Shown here: one piece after another, positions 41,186 to 50,800 of the stretch
How positions within the stretch are numbered: position 1 is the first letter of the stretch
Layout of the letters: each line of letters starts with the position of its first letter
Assembly: GCA_021628825.1 (NCBI GenBank)
Contig: JAJXRY010000001.1
Coordinates: 248,001 to 312,000, forward strand
Source of the DNA: Lachnospiraceae bacterium
GTDB lineage: Bacteria; Bacillota; Clostridia; Lachnospirales; Lachnospiraceae
Length of the DNA: 64,000 nt
Reading direction: 5' to 3'
The notes under the pieces: generated by a model
What the model saw: the letters and a program-made list of their open reading frames with translations, nothing else
What the model was told of the DNA's origin: nothing
Database searches by the model: none
Program-made: the position numbers and the translations under genes

Positions 41186-41223
41186 AAAGCCTTGTAGCAA
41201 TCTTTTTGTTGCAAGGCTTTTTC
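41186..41223 (+). terminator. Strong terminator
   Basis: AAGCCTTGTAGCAA pairs with TTGCAAGGCTT around TCTTTTTG and is followed by six T. Confidence 0.85.
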
Positions 41224-41970
41224 TTATGTTCAGAAAAATTCCCGAAAAAGACCAAGGTAAGAAGTAACCCGGATTTTTGGGATAGGGGTAGTTTAATAAA
41301 AATTTTTCTCAAAACGATAGGAAAAGGAATAGGAAACAAAGGATTTCAGAAAAAATAAGAGAGAGTGAAAGAAAATAATGTATGTCCGAAGCAACCCAAT
41401 TTCTTATCCATTTCCCGAACAAGTTCGCAAAAATTCTCCAAGCACTCACGCTTTTTTTATTCAGCAGTAAATTTCCCGAAAAAAAGAATACTATCAACTA
41501 ATAAATCCAATTTTTCCTATCCTGCTATTTTTCCTATCAATAGCAGCTGTCAGAAAGCCCAGATAGGAAAACCTCAAGTGACGTATCAGGGTAGCGTGAG
41601 GCGTTTCGGAAAATGTAAGCGTGTTTGGAACAAGTTAGCAGGAGTTTTGCTACACCCCCTAGGAACTTAAAAAAATGTGGGGGATAAAGATTAGAAATTT
41701 TTTTATAGCAAGGGATAGGAAAAAAAATAAGAAGTGGAGAAAGGAAGTTTATTCTTCTAGCGTTCCCCTCAACCCATCACAGCATTATAAATCCTCATAA
41801 CATACCATCTCCCCATGGTAACAGTACCTCACACTCCAAGGTGTTTGAAAAAAACTTTCCCATAGCATCACAAAAAAACACCTGACACGTCCCCTTATCA
41901 GCCACCCTTTTTAAAAGGGAGACATAATTTCTATGAAAACTATCTTTAGAAAAAAATGGAGGTAGTTTTT
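41224..41970. repeat. Non-coding region with GATAGGAAAA iteron-like repeats
   Basis: GATAGG units occur near 41281, 41316-41336 (GATAGGAAAAGGAATAGGAA), 41511-41537 (TTTTTCCTATC twice, opposite strand), 41562 and 41713. A hairpin CTGCTATT...AATAGCAG surrounds one of them (about 41523-41546). TTCCCGAA and CCCGAACAAGTTCG motifs are scattered too. No gene is supported. The features suit an origin of replication or transfer next to the Xis-Int genes. Confidence 0.55.
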
Positions 41971-42192
41971 ATGATGTCTCAAAACAAGACAACATCAAAT
42001 CAGATTCCACTTTACAGAAAGTTCAATCTGACAATCACAGAAGCGGCACAGTATTTCAATATTGGGGAAAAGAGCCTACGGAGGGTAATTTCAGACAATC
42101 CTACGGCAGATTATATCCTCATGGTCGGGAACAAAGTTTTGTTGAAACGAGAACTCTTTGAGAGGTTCATAAACGAAACGAGTTCAATCTAA
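41971..42192 (+). CDS. xis: Tn916-type excisionase
   Basis: 73 residues, intact: IPLYRKFNLTITEAAQYFNI, then GEKSLRRVISDNPTADYILM and NKVLLKRELFERFIN. This matches the MerR-like winged-helix excisionases found just before Tn916-family integrase genes; it directs Int to excision. The start at 41971 is chosen because AGGAGG... (GGAGGT) ends seven bases upstream; an upstream ATG at 41956 overlaps this site. The integrase gene follows 86 bases later. Confidence 0.87.
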   Translation: MMSQNKTTSNQIPLYRKFNLTITEAAQYFNIGEKSLRRVISDNPTADYILMVGNKVLLKRELFERFINETSSI

Positions 42193-42231
42193 AAAAATAC
42201 CTTGAAAAAAACATTTGCAGTTCCGGTACAA

Positions 42232-42254
42232 TCCCCACCCCTTGGAGGTGGGGA
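42232..42254 (+). promoter_or_regulatory. Hairpin in the xis-int leader
   Basis: TCCCCACC and GGTGGGGA form a perfect 8-base stem with a 7-base loop (CCTTGGA), ten bases before the AAAAGGAGG that serves int. No T run follows, so it is more likely to affect mRNA stability or int translation than to terminate. Confidence 0.5.
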
Positions 42255-42278
42255 GATAGAGAAAAGGAGGATAAAACC

Positions 42279-43508
42279 ATGAGCGAAAAGAGAAGAGATA
42301 GCAAGACCCGTATTTTACGATTAGGGGAGCAACAGAGAGCGGATGGAAGGTATCTGTATAGTACCATTGACCCAATTACAAAGAAAAGAAAGTTTCTGTA
42401 CAGTTGGAAACTTGAAAAGAACGATAAGTTACCCGAGGGGAAAAAGCCAGACCTGTCATTAAGAGAAAAGGAAAAGCTTCTGGAGCGTGACTTGGCAAAT
42501 GGGGTATCCCTGTCGGGTGGGGATATGACTGTGTTAGAGTTGGTTGAAAAATATATCAGCCAGAAGATAAATGTTCGTCCTACCACTTCAGCAGGTTATA
42601 AGACAGTAGTCAATCTTTTGAAAAGGGATACGTTTGGAAACGTAAAAATCAAGCAGGTTAATACTATGGATGCAAAGTCATGGATTATAAAGCTTCAATC
42701 AGTGGATGGAAAGAGTTACAGTTCCATTCATACGGTTCGTGGAGTTGTAAGACCTGCGTTCCAGATGGCATACGAAGCGGACTTAATTCATAAGAATCCC
42801 TTTGATTTTGACCTACATAACTTCTTAATCAATGATTCGGTAAAAAGAGAAGCCTTGACAGGAAAACAGGAAAAGGACTTCTTGCAGTTTATCAAGCAGG
42901 ATGAACATTTCAGTGAGTGCTACGACGGCATGTACCTGCTTTTGCACACAGGACTTCGTATCGGGGAATTCTGTGGACTTACCTTGAAAGATATTGATAT
43001 GCAAAAGAAAACAATCAACGTTGACCACCAGTTACAATACGTTGGTAACAAAGGGAAATACATCGAGAAAACGAAAACGGACGCAGGAACAAGGGTATTA
43101 CCCATGTCGGAAGAAGTATATGAAGTAATGAAACGTGTGTTAGCAAACCGGAAAAAACCGAAGATTGAAATATGTATTGACGGCTATACAGGTTTTCTGT
43201 TCTTGGATAAGCGTGGAATGCCTATGATGCCTTATCAATGGGAGAAGCGGTTTCAACGTTCTGTTGAAAAATATAACAAAATATATCGGGTGCAACTTCC
43301 AAAGATAACACCCCATGTCTGCCGCCATACATTCTGTACGAATATGGCAAAGAGGGGAATATCCGTAGAAACTTTGAAATATCTCATGGGACATACGGAT
43401 ATCAGTGTGACTTTAAATGTTTACACGCACTTAAAGTTAGAGGATGCAGAAAAAGAAATAAAACGTCTGGAAAACGTAGAAAAAGAGTTGAAAAGGTGTG
43501 CACGATAA
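42279..43508 (+). CDS. int: Tn916-family tyrosine integrase
   Basis: 409 residues and intact in frame. N-terminal arm-binding domain (SKTRILRLGEQQRADGRYLY) as in Tn916 Int; SAM-like core-binding domain (LELVEKYISQKINVRPTTSA); catalytic residues in LHTGLRIGEFCGL (Arg), K in EKTKTDAGTR, ITPHVCRHTFCTN (H-x-x-R), LMGHTDISVTLNVYTH (His and Tyr nucleophile). It integrates and, with Xis, excises the element. AAAAGGAGG precedes the ATG. It sits at the right end, 200 bases before the phosphatase gene whose 5' end seems to be the target site. Repeated GATATG units in between are candidate arm-binding sites. Confidence 0.93.
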   Translation: MSEKRRDSKTRILRLGEQQRADGRYLYSTIDPITKKRKFLYSWKLEKNDKLPEGKKPDLSLREKEKLLERDLANGVSLSGGDMTVLELVEKYISQKINVRPTTSAGYKTVVNLLKRDTFGNVKIKQVNTMDAKSWIIKLQSVDGKSYSSIHTVRGVVRPAFQMAYEADLIHKNPFDFDLHNFLINDSVKREALTGKQEKDFLQFIKQDEHFSECYDGMYLLLHTGLRIGEFCGLTLKDIDMQKKTINVDHQLQYVGNKGKYIEKTKTDAGTRVLPMSEEVYEVMKRVLANRKKPKIEICIDGYTGFLFLDKRGMPMMPYQWEKRFQRSVEKYNKIYRVQLPKITPHVCRHTFCTNMAKRGISVETLKYLMGHTDISVTLNVYTHLKLEDAEKEIKRLENVEKELKRCAR

Positions 43509-43543
43509 AAGGATAAAAGATGCCTGAAATAAAGTGGTGAGTA

Positions 43544-43588
43544 AAAATGAGTAAAAAGAGAGGATTTACCTAGATTTTTACTCATTTT
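43544..43588. repeat. Inverted repeat at the right end of the element, copy 3
   Basis: AAAATGAGTAAAAA and TTTTTACTCATTTT are perfect 14-base arms around a loop containing CTAGA. It may terminate int transcription; its near-copy at 23666 and looser copy at 30526 tie it to element ends. Confidence 0.65.
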
Positions 43589-43597
43589 TGCTTGCCA

Positions 43598-43712
43598 GGA
43601 TATGGAAAGATATGCGAAGTTATGCTAGGATAGGGAAGAAAGGGTTCTGTCGGGAAAAGCTGATAAAACCTAGGAAAAAAACGAAGATATGCAAGGATAT
43701 GAAACGATATGG
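43598..43712. repeat. Repeated GATATG motifs before the phosphatase gene
   Basis: Six units of the form A(A/G/C)GATATG or AAGTTATG occur at about 43598, 43608, 43617, 43684, 43693 and 43703. Tn916-family integrases bind short direct repeats near element ends through their N-terminal domain; these have the right position. Similar units lie at 30583-30612 beside the phosphatase remnant. Confidence 0.45.
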
Positions 43713-44167
43713 AAAGAAAAGTTAAAATTCTTATGGTATGCCACGGCAATATCTGCCGCAGTCCGCTTGCGCAGAGTGTAATGACTTATTTGGTAAAGGA
43801 GCGGAATTTATTCGAACGGTTTCAGATCGAGTCTGCAGCAACGAGCCGTGAGGAGATCGGGAACCCGCCGCATCCGGGAACGGTACGAAAGCTTCGAGAG
43901 GAAGGAATCCCGTTAATTCCGCATAGAGCGGTTCAGATGACACGTGCGGATTATGAAACATACGATTATTTAATCGGAATGGATGATTGGAATATCCGCA
44001 ATATGGAGCGGATTGCCGGAGGGGATCCGGAGAACAAGATTCATAAGCTTCTGGAATTTGCAGGGAAAACAAGGGACATTGCGGATCCCTGGTATACCGG
44101 CAATTTTGATGCAACATATGAGGATGTAATGGAAGGCTGCCTGGGTCTGTTAAGCAGCCTGGTGTAA
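43709..44167 (+). CDS. Low-molecular-weight protein tyrosine phosphatase
   Basis: 152 residues, intact. P-loop VCHGNICRSPLAQ holds the C-x5-R-S nucleophile motif near residue 13; the acid/base Asp is in DIADPWYTGNFDATYEDV at about residue 127 (DP motif). The family removes phosphate from tyrosine, in Firmicutes often on capsule regulators, or from arginine. The N-terminal MERKVK may be supplied by the inserted element, because the remnant at 30703 has a different start (MIKILF) with its own ribosome site; no strong AGGAGG lies before ATG 43709. Confidence 0.9.
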   Translation: MERKVKILMVCHGNICRSPLAQSVMTYLVKERNLFERFQIESAATSREEIGNPPHPGTVRKLREEGIPLIPHRAVQMTRADYETYDYLIGMDDWNIRNMERIAGGDPENKIHKLLEFAGKTRDIADPWYTGNFDATYEDVMEGCLGLLSSLV

Positions 44168-44290
44168 TTATTCAGTACAGGTTGAAGAGTTTACTGCTGA
44201 GAACGTACGAAAATGCTTCAATTACATATTGATTCCGTAAATTTATAGCAGCAATTTTATGAATGAGATCCTGAATAGTTAATTCTCAGC

Positions 44291-45644
44291 TTACCGGATC
44301 TTCCGAACCCCGATCATACACAGAACGGTCTGGACAAGCTGACTCACAAGCAGTCCCCACAGATAGCCGTAGATGCCATAGACAGGAATCAGGAAGAAGA
44401 CAAAGCCTAACCGCACAAGGAGACTTACCATACTATAGAGAAAGGTTTCGAGTGTCTTGCCAAGTCCGTTTAAGATACTGTTCAGGGTACTTGCGATATA
44501 CATAAGAGGACACAGGAAGCTTAGAATCAGAATAAATTCACCGGCAAGTTTGTTCTGATAAAGCAGCTTTTCCGAGAAATCCGCCACAGAAGAAAAAGAA
44601 CGCAGTGAAGCAGATTCCGAGCAGGAAACCGTAACGGATGGAGCTTTGGATGGCTTTGGCAATTTTATTCCGGTTGCCAACGGCATCGGCCTCGGAAACC
44701 ATGGGAAGCAGCAGGACGCAGATGGAGTTCGTGATGGCACCGGGAAAGAGAATCAATGGCAGTGCCATACCCGTCAGAACTCCGTAAACACTCAGTGCCT
44801 GACTGGTCGAGCAGCCGTATTTTAAGAGCTGCTGCGGAATGAAAATGGCTTCAATGCTTTGCAGGAAGTTGATAATCACCCGGTTTAAGGAAAGCGGAAC
44901 CGCAAGGGAGAGCAATTCTTTGAAAGAAGACAGGAATTGTGTACTCTTAAGGCAAAGCAGTGCGGACATGCGGATAGGCAGTATTTTGTTAAAATGTATC
45001 TTTACGGCAATAAAGGGAGACGCACATGGAGGCGGCTTCCCCAATGACCAGGCCGACGACAGCGAAGCTGATCGTAGGCTGCATGCCCCGTTTTTGAAAA
45101 TATGCATAAATAAGATACACACTTCCAACCCGGATGACCTGTTCTATCAGCTGACAGGCAGACGGAATGGAAGTTTTTTTAATTCCATAGAAGTAGCCAT
45201 TGATGCAGGAATGGACGGTAGCCATGGGGATTGAAAGTGAAATGATGCATAAAAGGGGGCAGTCCGTTCCTCCTTCAGGAAATCAACCGCAATTTCCTCT
45301 GAATAGCGGTAGATGAAAATGGCACACAGGATCGAAAGCAGCATGGCAGCCAGAAAGCCGGTAATGAGGTAACGGAGCGAGGCACGGTAGTTCCCGGTCT
45401 GTTCTTCCCTGGCAACATATTTGGAAATGGCGGTCTGAATTCCTGATACGGTGAGGGCAAAGGAGAGTGCAAGGACAGGAGCAATCAACTGATAGATGCC
45501 CATGCCTTCTGCTCCGAATACCCGGGATAAGAAGATCCGGTAAAAGAACCCGATGAACCGGCTTAAGAATCCGGTGAGGGTCAAAATAACAGTCCCCATA
45601 ACAAGCGGATGGGTTAAAATTTCCTTTTTTCGGAATAAATGCAT
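44291..45644 (-). CDS. SpoVB-like oligosaccharide flippase (frameshifted)
   Basis: Minus strand, about 450 residues when joined. N-terminus: TVILTLTGFLSRFIGFFYRI and LSRVFGAEGMGIYQLIAPVL, a near-consensus start of the stage V sporulation protein B / MurJ-like MOP family. Later helices: SFAVVGLVIGEAASMCVSLY, SLAVPLSLNRVIINFLQSIE, GMALPLILFPGAITNSICVL and LLPMVSEADAVGNRNKI. The C-terminal part ends LLVSQLVQTVLCMIGVRKI. Role: flipping of lipid-linked wall precursor, probably spore cortex. AAGGAG precedes ATG 45644. Breaks near 44565, 45005, 45180 and 45240. It converges on the phosphatase gene. Confidence 0.85.
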
Positions 45645-45808
45645 GGGTGCTCCTTGCAGGAGGATGATTCCTTACTAATGTATATGAAGACAGGAATAAA
45701 AGATGCATAACTGTTATGATACAAGCTGCCAGTGCAAGAGGTTTTGCAATACAGGATGTCTGCAGATAGGAACTTGTAAAATACCCCCGTTTATGCTAAA
45801 TTGTAGTT

Positions 45809-45989
45809 ACAGTTCAGCCATGCCCATTCATAAGCTGCCGGATGGTACAGATTGGCTAAAAATATACGTGTTTTCCAGCAGCTTATTTCATGTCGGGCGT
45901 CCGCCCTATAGAAATGATTGTATAAGCTGCCCTTAGTGAGCAAGCTCCCACGGACACCTTATACAATCATTTCTGCATGGCTGAACTGT
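45809..45989. repeat. Nested inverted repeats upstream of the biosynthetic operon
   Basis: Outer arms ACAGTTCAGCCATGC (45809-45823) and GCATGGCTGAACTGT (45975-45989) are perfect. Inner arms AGAAATGATTGTATAAG (45910-45926) and CTTATACAATCATTTCT (45958-45974) are perfect and contiguous with the outer arm on the right side only. ATAAGCTGCC occurs twice between them. The 409-base gap 45645-46053 has no gene. Confidence 0.7.
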
Positions 45990-46053
45990 TGCAAATTGTA
46001 AATAAATGGGGAAAATTAAAGCTTTAACAAATACAATTAAAAAGGGGAATGAA

Positions 46054-47809
46054 ATGGCAGATAAGAGAAATAACAGGCTGTTAAATGCAAAGTTAAATAA
46101 GTATATTGTTCCGGGCATTATGATGTCACTGGCACTTCAGCTGGGAAAAATCGTGGATACAATTTTTTTGTAAGTAATCTGATCGGTGTGGAAGCCATGT
46201 CAGCGGTTACCATGAGCCTTCCGGTGGAAACTATCATCCAGCTTACCGGTTACTGTCTTGGAATCGGTGGCTCCATTGCTGTGGGAAATATGCTTGGTAA
46301 ACGGGATAAGGAAAGTGCCTCGAAGTTATTTACAGTTACGTTTCTTGTGACACTTTTAGCAGGCTTTCTTTTTTCATTTATTGCATTCCCGGCAGCAGAT
46401 CCGATCGCGGGACTCTTAGTACCTGGCGGCGGAACACTGACAACCCATACAGCAGACTATATCCGGATCAGCATGCTTGGTGCACCGATTATTGGAATTG
46501 GTCTTATGATGGTGAACTATCTTGGTGTGGAAAATCACCCGGAGCTTGCATCCACCTACCTTATCCTGGCCAATGTAATCAATCTGATTCTCGATTATAT
46601 TTTTCTCAGATTCACCCCGCTTGGAATTGCGGGGGCGTCCCTTTCTACCGTGCTTGGTTTTTTTACTTGCCATGGTGGTTTTCGTTTTTTATATCCGCTC
46701 CGATAAACGGAATATCCGGTTTGTGCGTCTGAAACCAAAGGACTTTGCCATCCTCAGGGAAGCAGTGGTTACAGGTGTTCCGATGCTGGTTTTCATGGCA
46801 ACAAGTTTTATCAAGGCACTTGGGCTTAATACGATTATTATTAATCAGATTGGTGAGGACGGTATGGCGGTATTTACGGTTTGTGATAACGTCCTTCTGA
46901 TTGTTGAAATGCTGACCGGAGGAATCATTGGTGTCATTCCGAACGTGGCCGGAATCCTTTTTTTGGAGAAAAGGACTACGTGGGAATCCGTGTTCTGTGC
47001 AATAAAAATGCTGAAATACAGTTACATCATGCTTGCAGTCATATTTGTAGTGATTATGGTGTTTACCGAGCAGATTACCATTCTGTTTGGAAGCGGTGGT
47101 GGAGAGCTTGGAAGACAGATGGTGAATGCACTTCGCATTTTTGCTTTATGTGTGATCCCCTATCTTTGGAATAAATTTATCATAAGCTATTATGAATCCA
47201 TTGAAGAAACCGCGATTGCCAGCTTTGTTACCTTCCTTGAAAACGCTGTTGTGGTTCTGCCGGCAACCTTTGCCGGAATTCTGATCTGGAAGCAGATTGA
47301 CGGAATCGGTATAGATGGAATTGCGGTAGGGTTTGTAGCGACAGAGCTGATTACGGTAATTGCAGCTTGGATTTTCCGGAAAATCAAGCATCCGCATTCC
47401 ACCTTTTATATTGTTCCGGATAAAAATCCGGGAATCAATCTGGACTTTTCGATTAAGAGTGCCATGGAAGAAGCTTCGGTTGTACATACCAGAATCATGG
47501 AGTTCTGCAGGGAAAAAGGGAGTATCCGGAAATAAAGCCAATCTTGCAGCCGTATGTGCAGAAGAGATGACCGTGAACATCATCAAATTCGGCGGCAAGA
47601 CCTCAAACTGGATTGATATCAATTTCTGTATTGAGGATGATTTATGCCGGCTTAGAATCCGTGATAACGGAGTGAACTTCAATCCGTTAGAGTACAGCTA
47701 TGACAGTGAAGAATTTGACATTCACGGAATCGAGCTTGTGAAAAAGATTTCAAAATCTATGGACTATATTCGTGCCATTGATATGAATAATACAATAATC
47801 TCATTTTAG
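46054..47809 (+). CDS. MATE transporter fused to a SpoIIAB/RsbW-like ATPase domain
   Basis: About 585 residues after mending breaks near 46165, 46655, 46970 and 47520. Residues 1-455 are a MATE exporter: LNKYIVPGIMMSLALQLGKI, IGGSIAVGNMLGKRDKESAS, YLGVENHPELASTYLILANV and GLNTIIINQIGEDGMAVFTV are typical, with about 12 helices. After FSIKSAMEEASVVHTRIMEF comes an HATPase_c_2 domain: N box VCAEEMTVNIIKFGG, G1 IRDNGVNFNPLEYS, G2 HGIELVKKISKSMDYI. The joining break is a G run (AAAAAGGGAG), so a single fused protein is likely. It would export the peptide made by the next gene, with the ATPase domain binding or phosphorylating a STAS partner such as the protein at 56916. The NRPS gene starts 12 bases later. 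Confidence 0.82.
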
Positions 47810-47821
47810 GAGGGGAAAGAA

Positions 47822-50800
47822 ATGTCAGACATTAATGAAAAATCCGGGTTTGCCTTTACATTTCAGCCGGTGACGAAGCTGTTTGAAGAACAGGTGCGTC
47901 TCCATCCGGAAAAGTGTGCGGTTGCTTCCGGTAAGGAAAGCTTCACGTATGCCGAACTGAATGAAAGAGCAAACAAAATTGCCCATTCTCTCATCGGAAA
48001 GGGGGCCGGTCGGGAGATTATCGTGGGTGTTGTGTTGGAACGCTGCTGTGATTTTTATGCAGTACGACAGGGTATTTTGAAGTCAGGAAGCGCTTTTGCG
48101 GTAGCTTCTCCGGATTACCCGGATGACAGAATCCAGTTTATCTTTGAGGATGCAGGAGTGCCGCTGCTCATCACAACAAAGGAGATTGCCAAAGAACGTA
48201 AGGAACTGTTTGACAAACTCCCCTGCAAGGTGCTTTTACTGGAAGAGCTGCTGCAGCATCCGGATACAGAAAATCCGGATGTAGAGATCAGGGAACATGA
48301 TCTGTGTTATTGTATCTATACCTCAGGCTCCACCGGAAAGCCCAAGGGAGTAATGATTGAGCACGTAAATCTTGCAAACTTTGTGAATCCTGATCCAAAG
48401 AATGCAGAAACCTATGGATATGTAAGCAGGGGAAGTGTTTCTCTTTCCATGGCAGCGATGACCTTTGACGTATCCGTACTTGAGGAGTTCATTCCGCTTA
48501 CGAATGGACTTACTGCAGTGATTGCAACGGATGAAGAGATCCAGAACCCGATGATGCTCGGAGATCTCATTGTTAAAAATCATGTCGATATCATGACGAC
48601 AACTCCGACGTATCTATCCAACATGATTGATCTGCCGCAGCTGAAGGAAGCGGCTTCCCGGATCAGGGTTTATGACGTGGGAGCAGAAGCCTTCCCTCCG
48701 GCACTTTATGATAAGATCCGTTCGGTTAATCCGGATGCTTATATTATGAATGGTTACGGCCCTACAGAGACGACGATCAGTTGTACGATGAAGGTGATTA
48801 GCGACAGCAAAAAAATATTACGATCGGTACGCCGAACGGCAACGTCCGGGTTTATGTGGTAGATAAGGAGAACAGGATTCTTCCGGATGGAGAGACAGGG
48901 GAACTTGTGGTAGCAGGTCTTGGTGTGGGAAGAGGCTATATCAATCTGCTGGATAAAACAGCTGCTGTATTTATTAACCTGAATGGCGAACGGGCATATA
49001 AAAACAGGCGACCTTGCCCGGATTACACCCGAAGGTGAAATTGAGTTCTTTGGAAGAATGGACAACCAGATCAAGCTGCGTGGCTTACGAATTGAGCTTG
49101 GTGAAATTGAAGAAGTCATCAACAGCTATGAAGGAATTGTCACCAGTATTACCGTACCGGTGGATAATAAATATCTCTGCTGCTATTTTCTGGCAGACCA
49201 TAAGATTGATACCGGGGAGCTTTCGGACTATGCTGCCGAATCCCTCGCTCATTACATGGTTCCCGATGTGTTTATCCAGATGGACAGGATGCCGGTAACC
49301 GCAAACGGCAAGATTGATAAGAGCGCACTGCCAAAGCCCATTTCCCAGCCGAAGAATTTGAAAGAGCCGGAAACACCGATGCAGAAGAAGATTTTTGAAA
49401 TCGTTGCGAATGTGGTAGAAAACGATTTCTTTGGCATTGATACCAGCTTTTTATAAAGCAGGATTATCTTCTATCAGTGCCATGAAGCTTTGCATTCTGA
49501 TTTCGGATGAGTTTGGCGTTACAGTAAAAACAAGTGATATTCATGAAAACAACACCGTTGAAAAACTGGAAAACTATGTCATGCTTGCACCGAAGATCCG
49601 GACCTATGAGAAGCGTGAGGTTTATCCTCTTACCGGTTCGCAGAAGGGGATTTTTGCAGAATGCAGTAAGAATCCGGAAAGTACTGTATACAATATTCCA
49701 TTCCTGTTTGAACTGGACAGCACCACAGATGTACAGAAGCTGTCTGATGCTGTGGCTCAGATGGTGAATGCCCATTCCTATCTGCTTACCGAAGTGTTTT
49801 TAAACGATCAGGGAGAGATGGTGCAGCGTCCGGGTACGGAGAATTTTGTACCGGATGTCATTGAGACAACGAATGAACAGTTTGAAGCTTTGAAGAAGGA
49901 ACTGGTGCGTCCGTTTAAGCTGGAAAAGGGACGTTTATTCCGTGCACAGATTTATGTCACGGAAGACCGGAAATATCTGTTCACTGATTTCCATCACATT
50001 ATTGCAGATGGTAACTCCTATGATATTATTTTCGAGGATATCAACCGGGCTTATGTGGGTGAAAAACTCGAAAAGGAGACCTATACCGGATTTGATGCAG
50101 CCCTTGACGAAGAGCAGCAGATGCAGGAAGGAAAATATAAGAAGGCCGAGAAGTATTATGACAGCGTATTCGGAGAAGTGGAGACCGAATCCCTTCCATT
50201 CCCGGATGTGACCGGAAAAGCTCCGGAAAAGGGATATCTTGAAAGAAAGCTTACGGTTGCAGAGGACAAAATCCTGTCCTGCTGTGAAAAGCTGGGTGTC
50301 ACACCGAATATTTTATTTACCGGTGTGTTTGGTATTCTGATGTCCAGATATTCCAATTCCGACGACAGCCTTTTTTCTACAATTTATAATGGCAGAAATG
50401 ATTCCCGACTGGAAAATACGGTCTGTATGCTGGTGAAGACCCTTCCGGTTTACTGTAAATTTGAAGCAAAAAAACGACGATCCAGGCCTATATGACAGAG
50501 CTCTCTGAGCAGATTCTGTCTTCCATGGCAAATGATATTTTCCGTTCTCTGATATCTGTGCAAAATATGGATTTAATTCGGATCTTACCTTTGCTTATCA
50601 GGCAGAATTAAGTGACGATTATCCAATCGGAGATACCGTTGCACGGGGACACGATCTTTCCCTTGATATGGCGAAAATGCCGCTGCTTATTCAGGTAAGA
50701 GAGTACAATAACGAATATGTTCTTACTGCAGAATTCCGCAGCGACAGGTACAGTGATGCATTCGTGGCAGGAATGCTTGAAGCGTATGAAGCAGCCATGG

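Noticed and set aside
23666..43588. A single 20-kb element bounded by the two close inverted repeats
   Set aside because: Possible, but the phosphatase remnant at 30703 and the arm-like repeats next to it give better-supported borders for a 13-kb element; the repeats also look like terminators.
48825..49460. Programmed frameshifting or phase variation at A/T runs
   Set aside because: Shifts occur in both directions, at short runs, in most genes including glycolytic ones, and without slippery-site or stem features.
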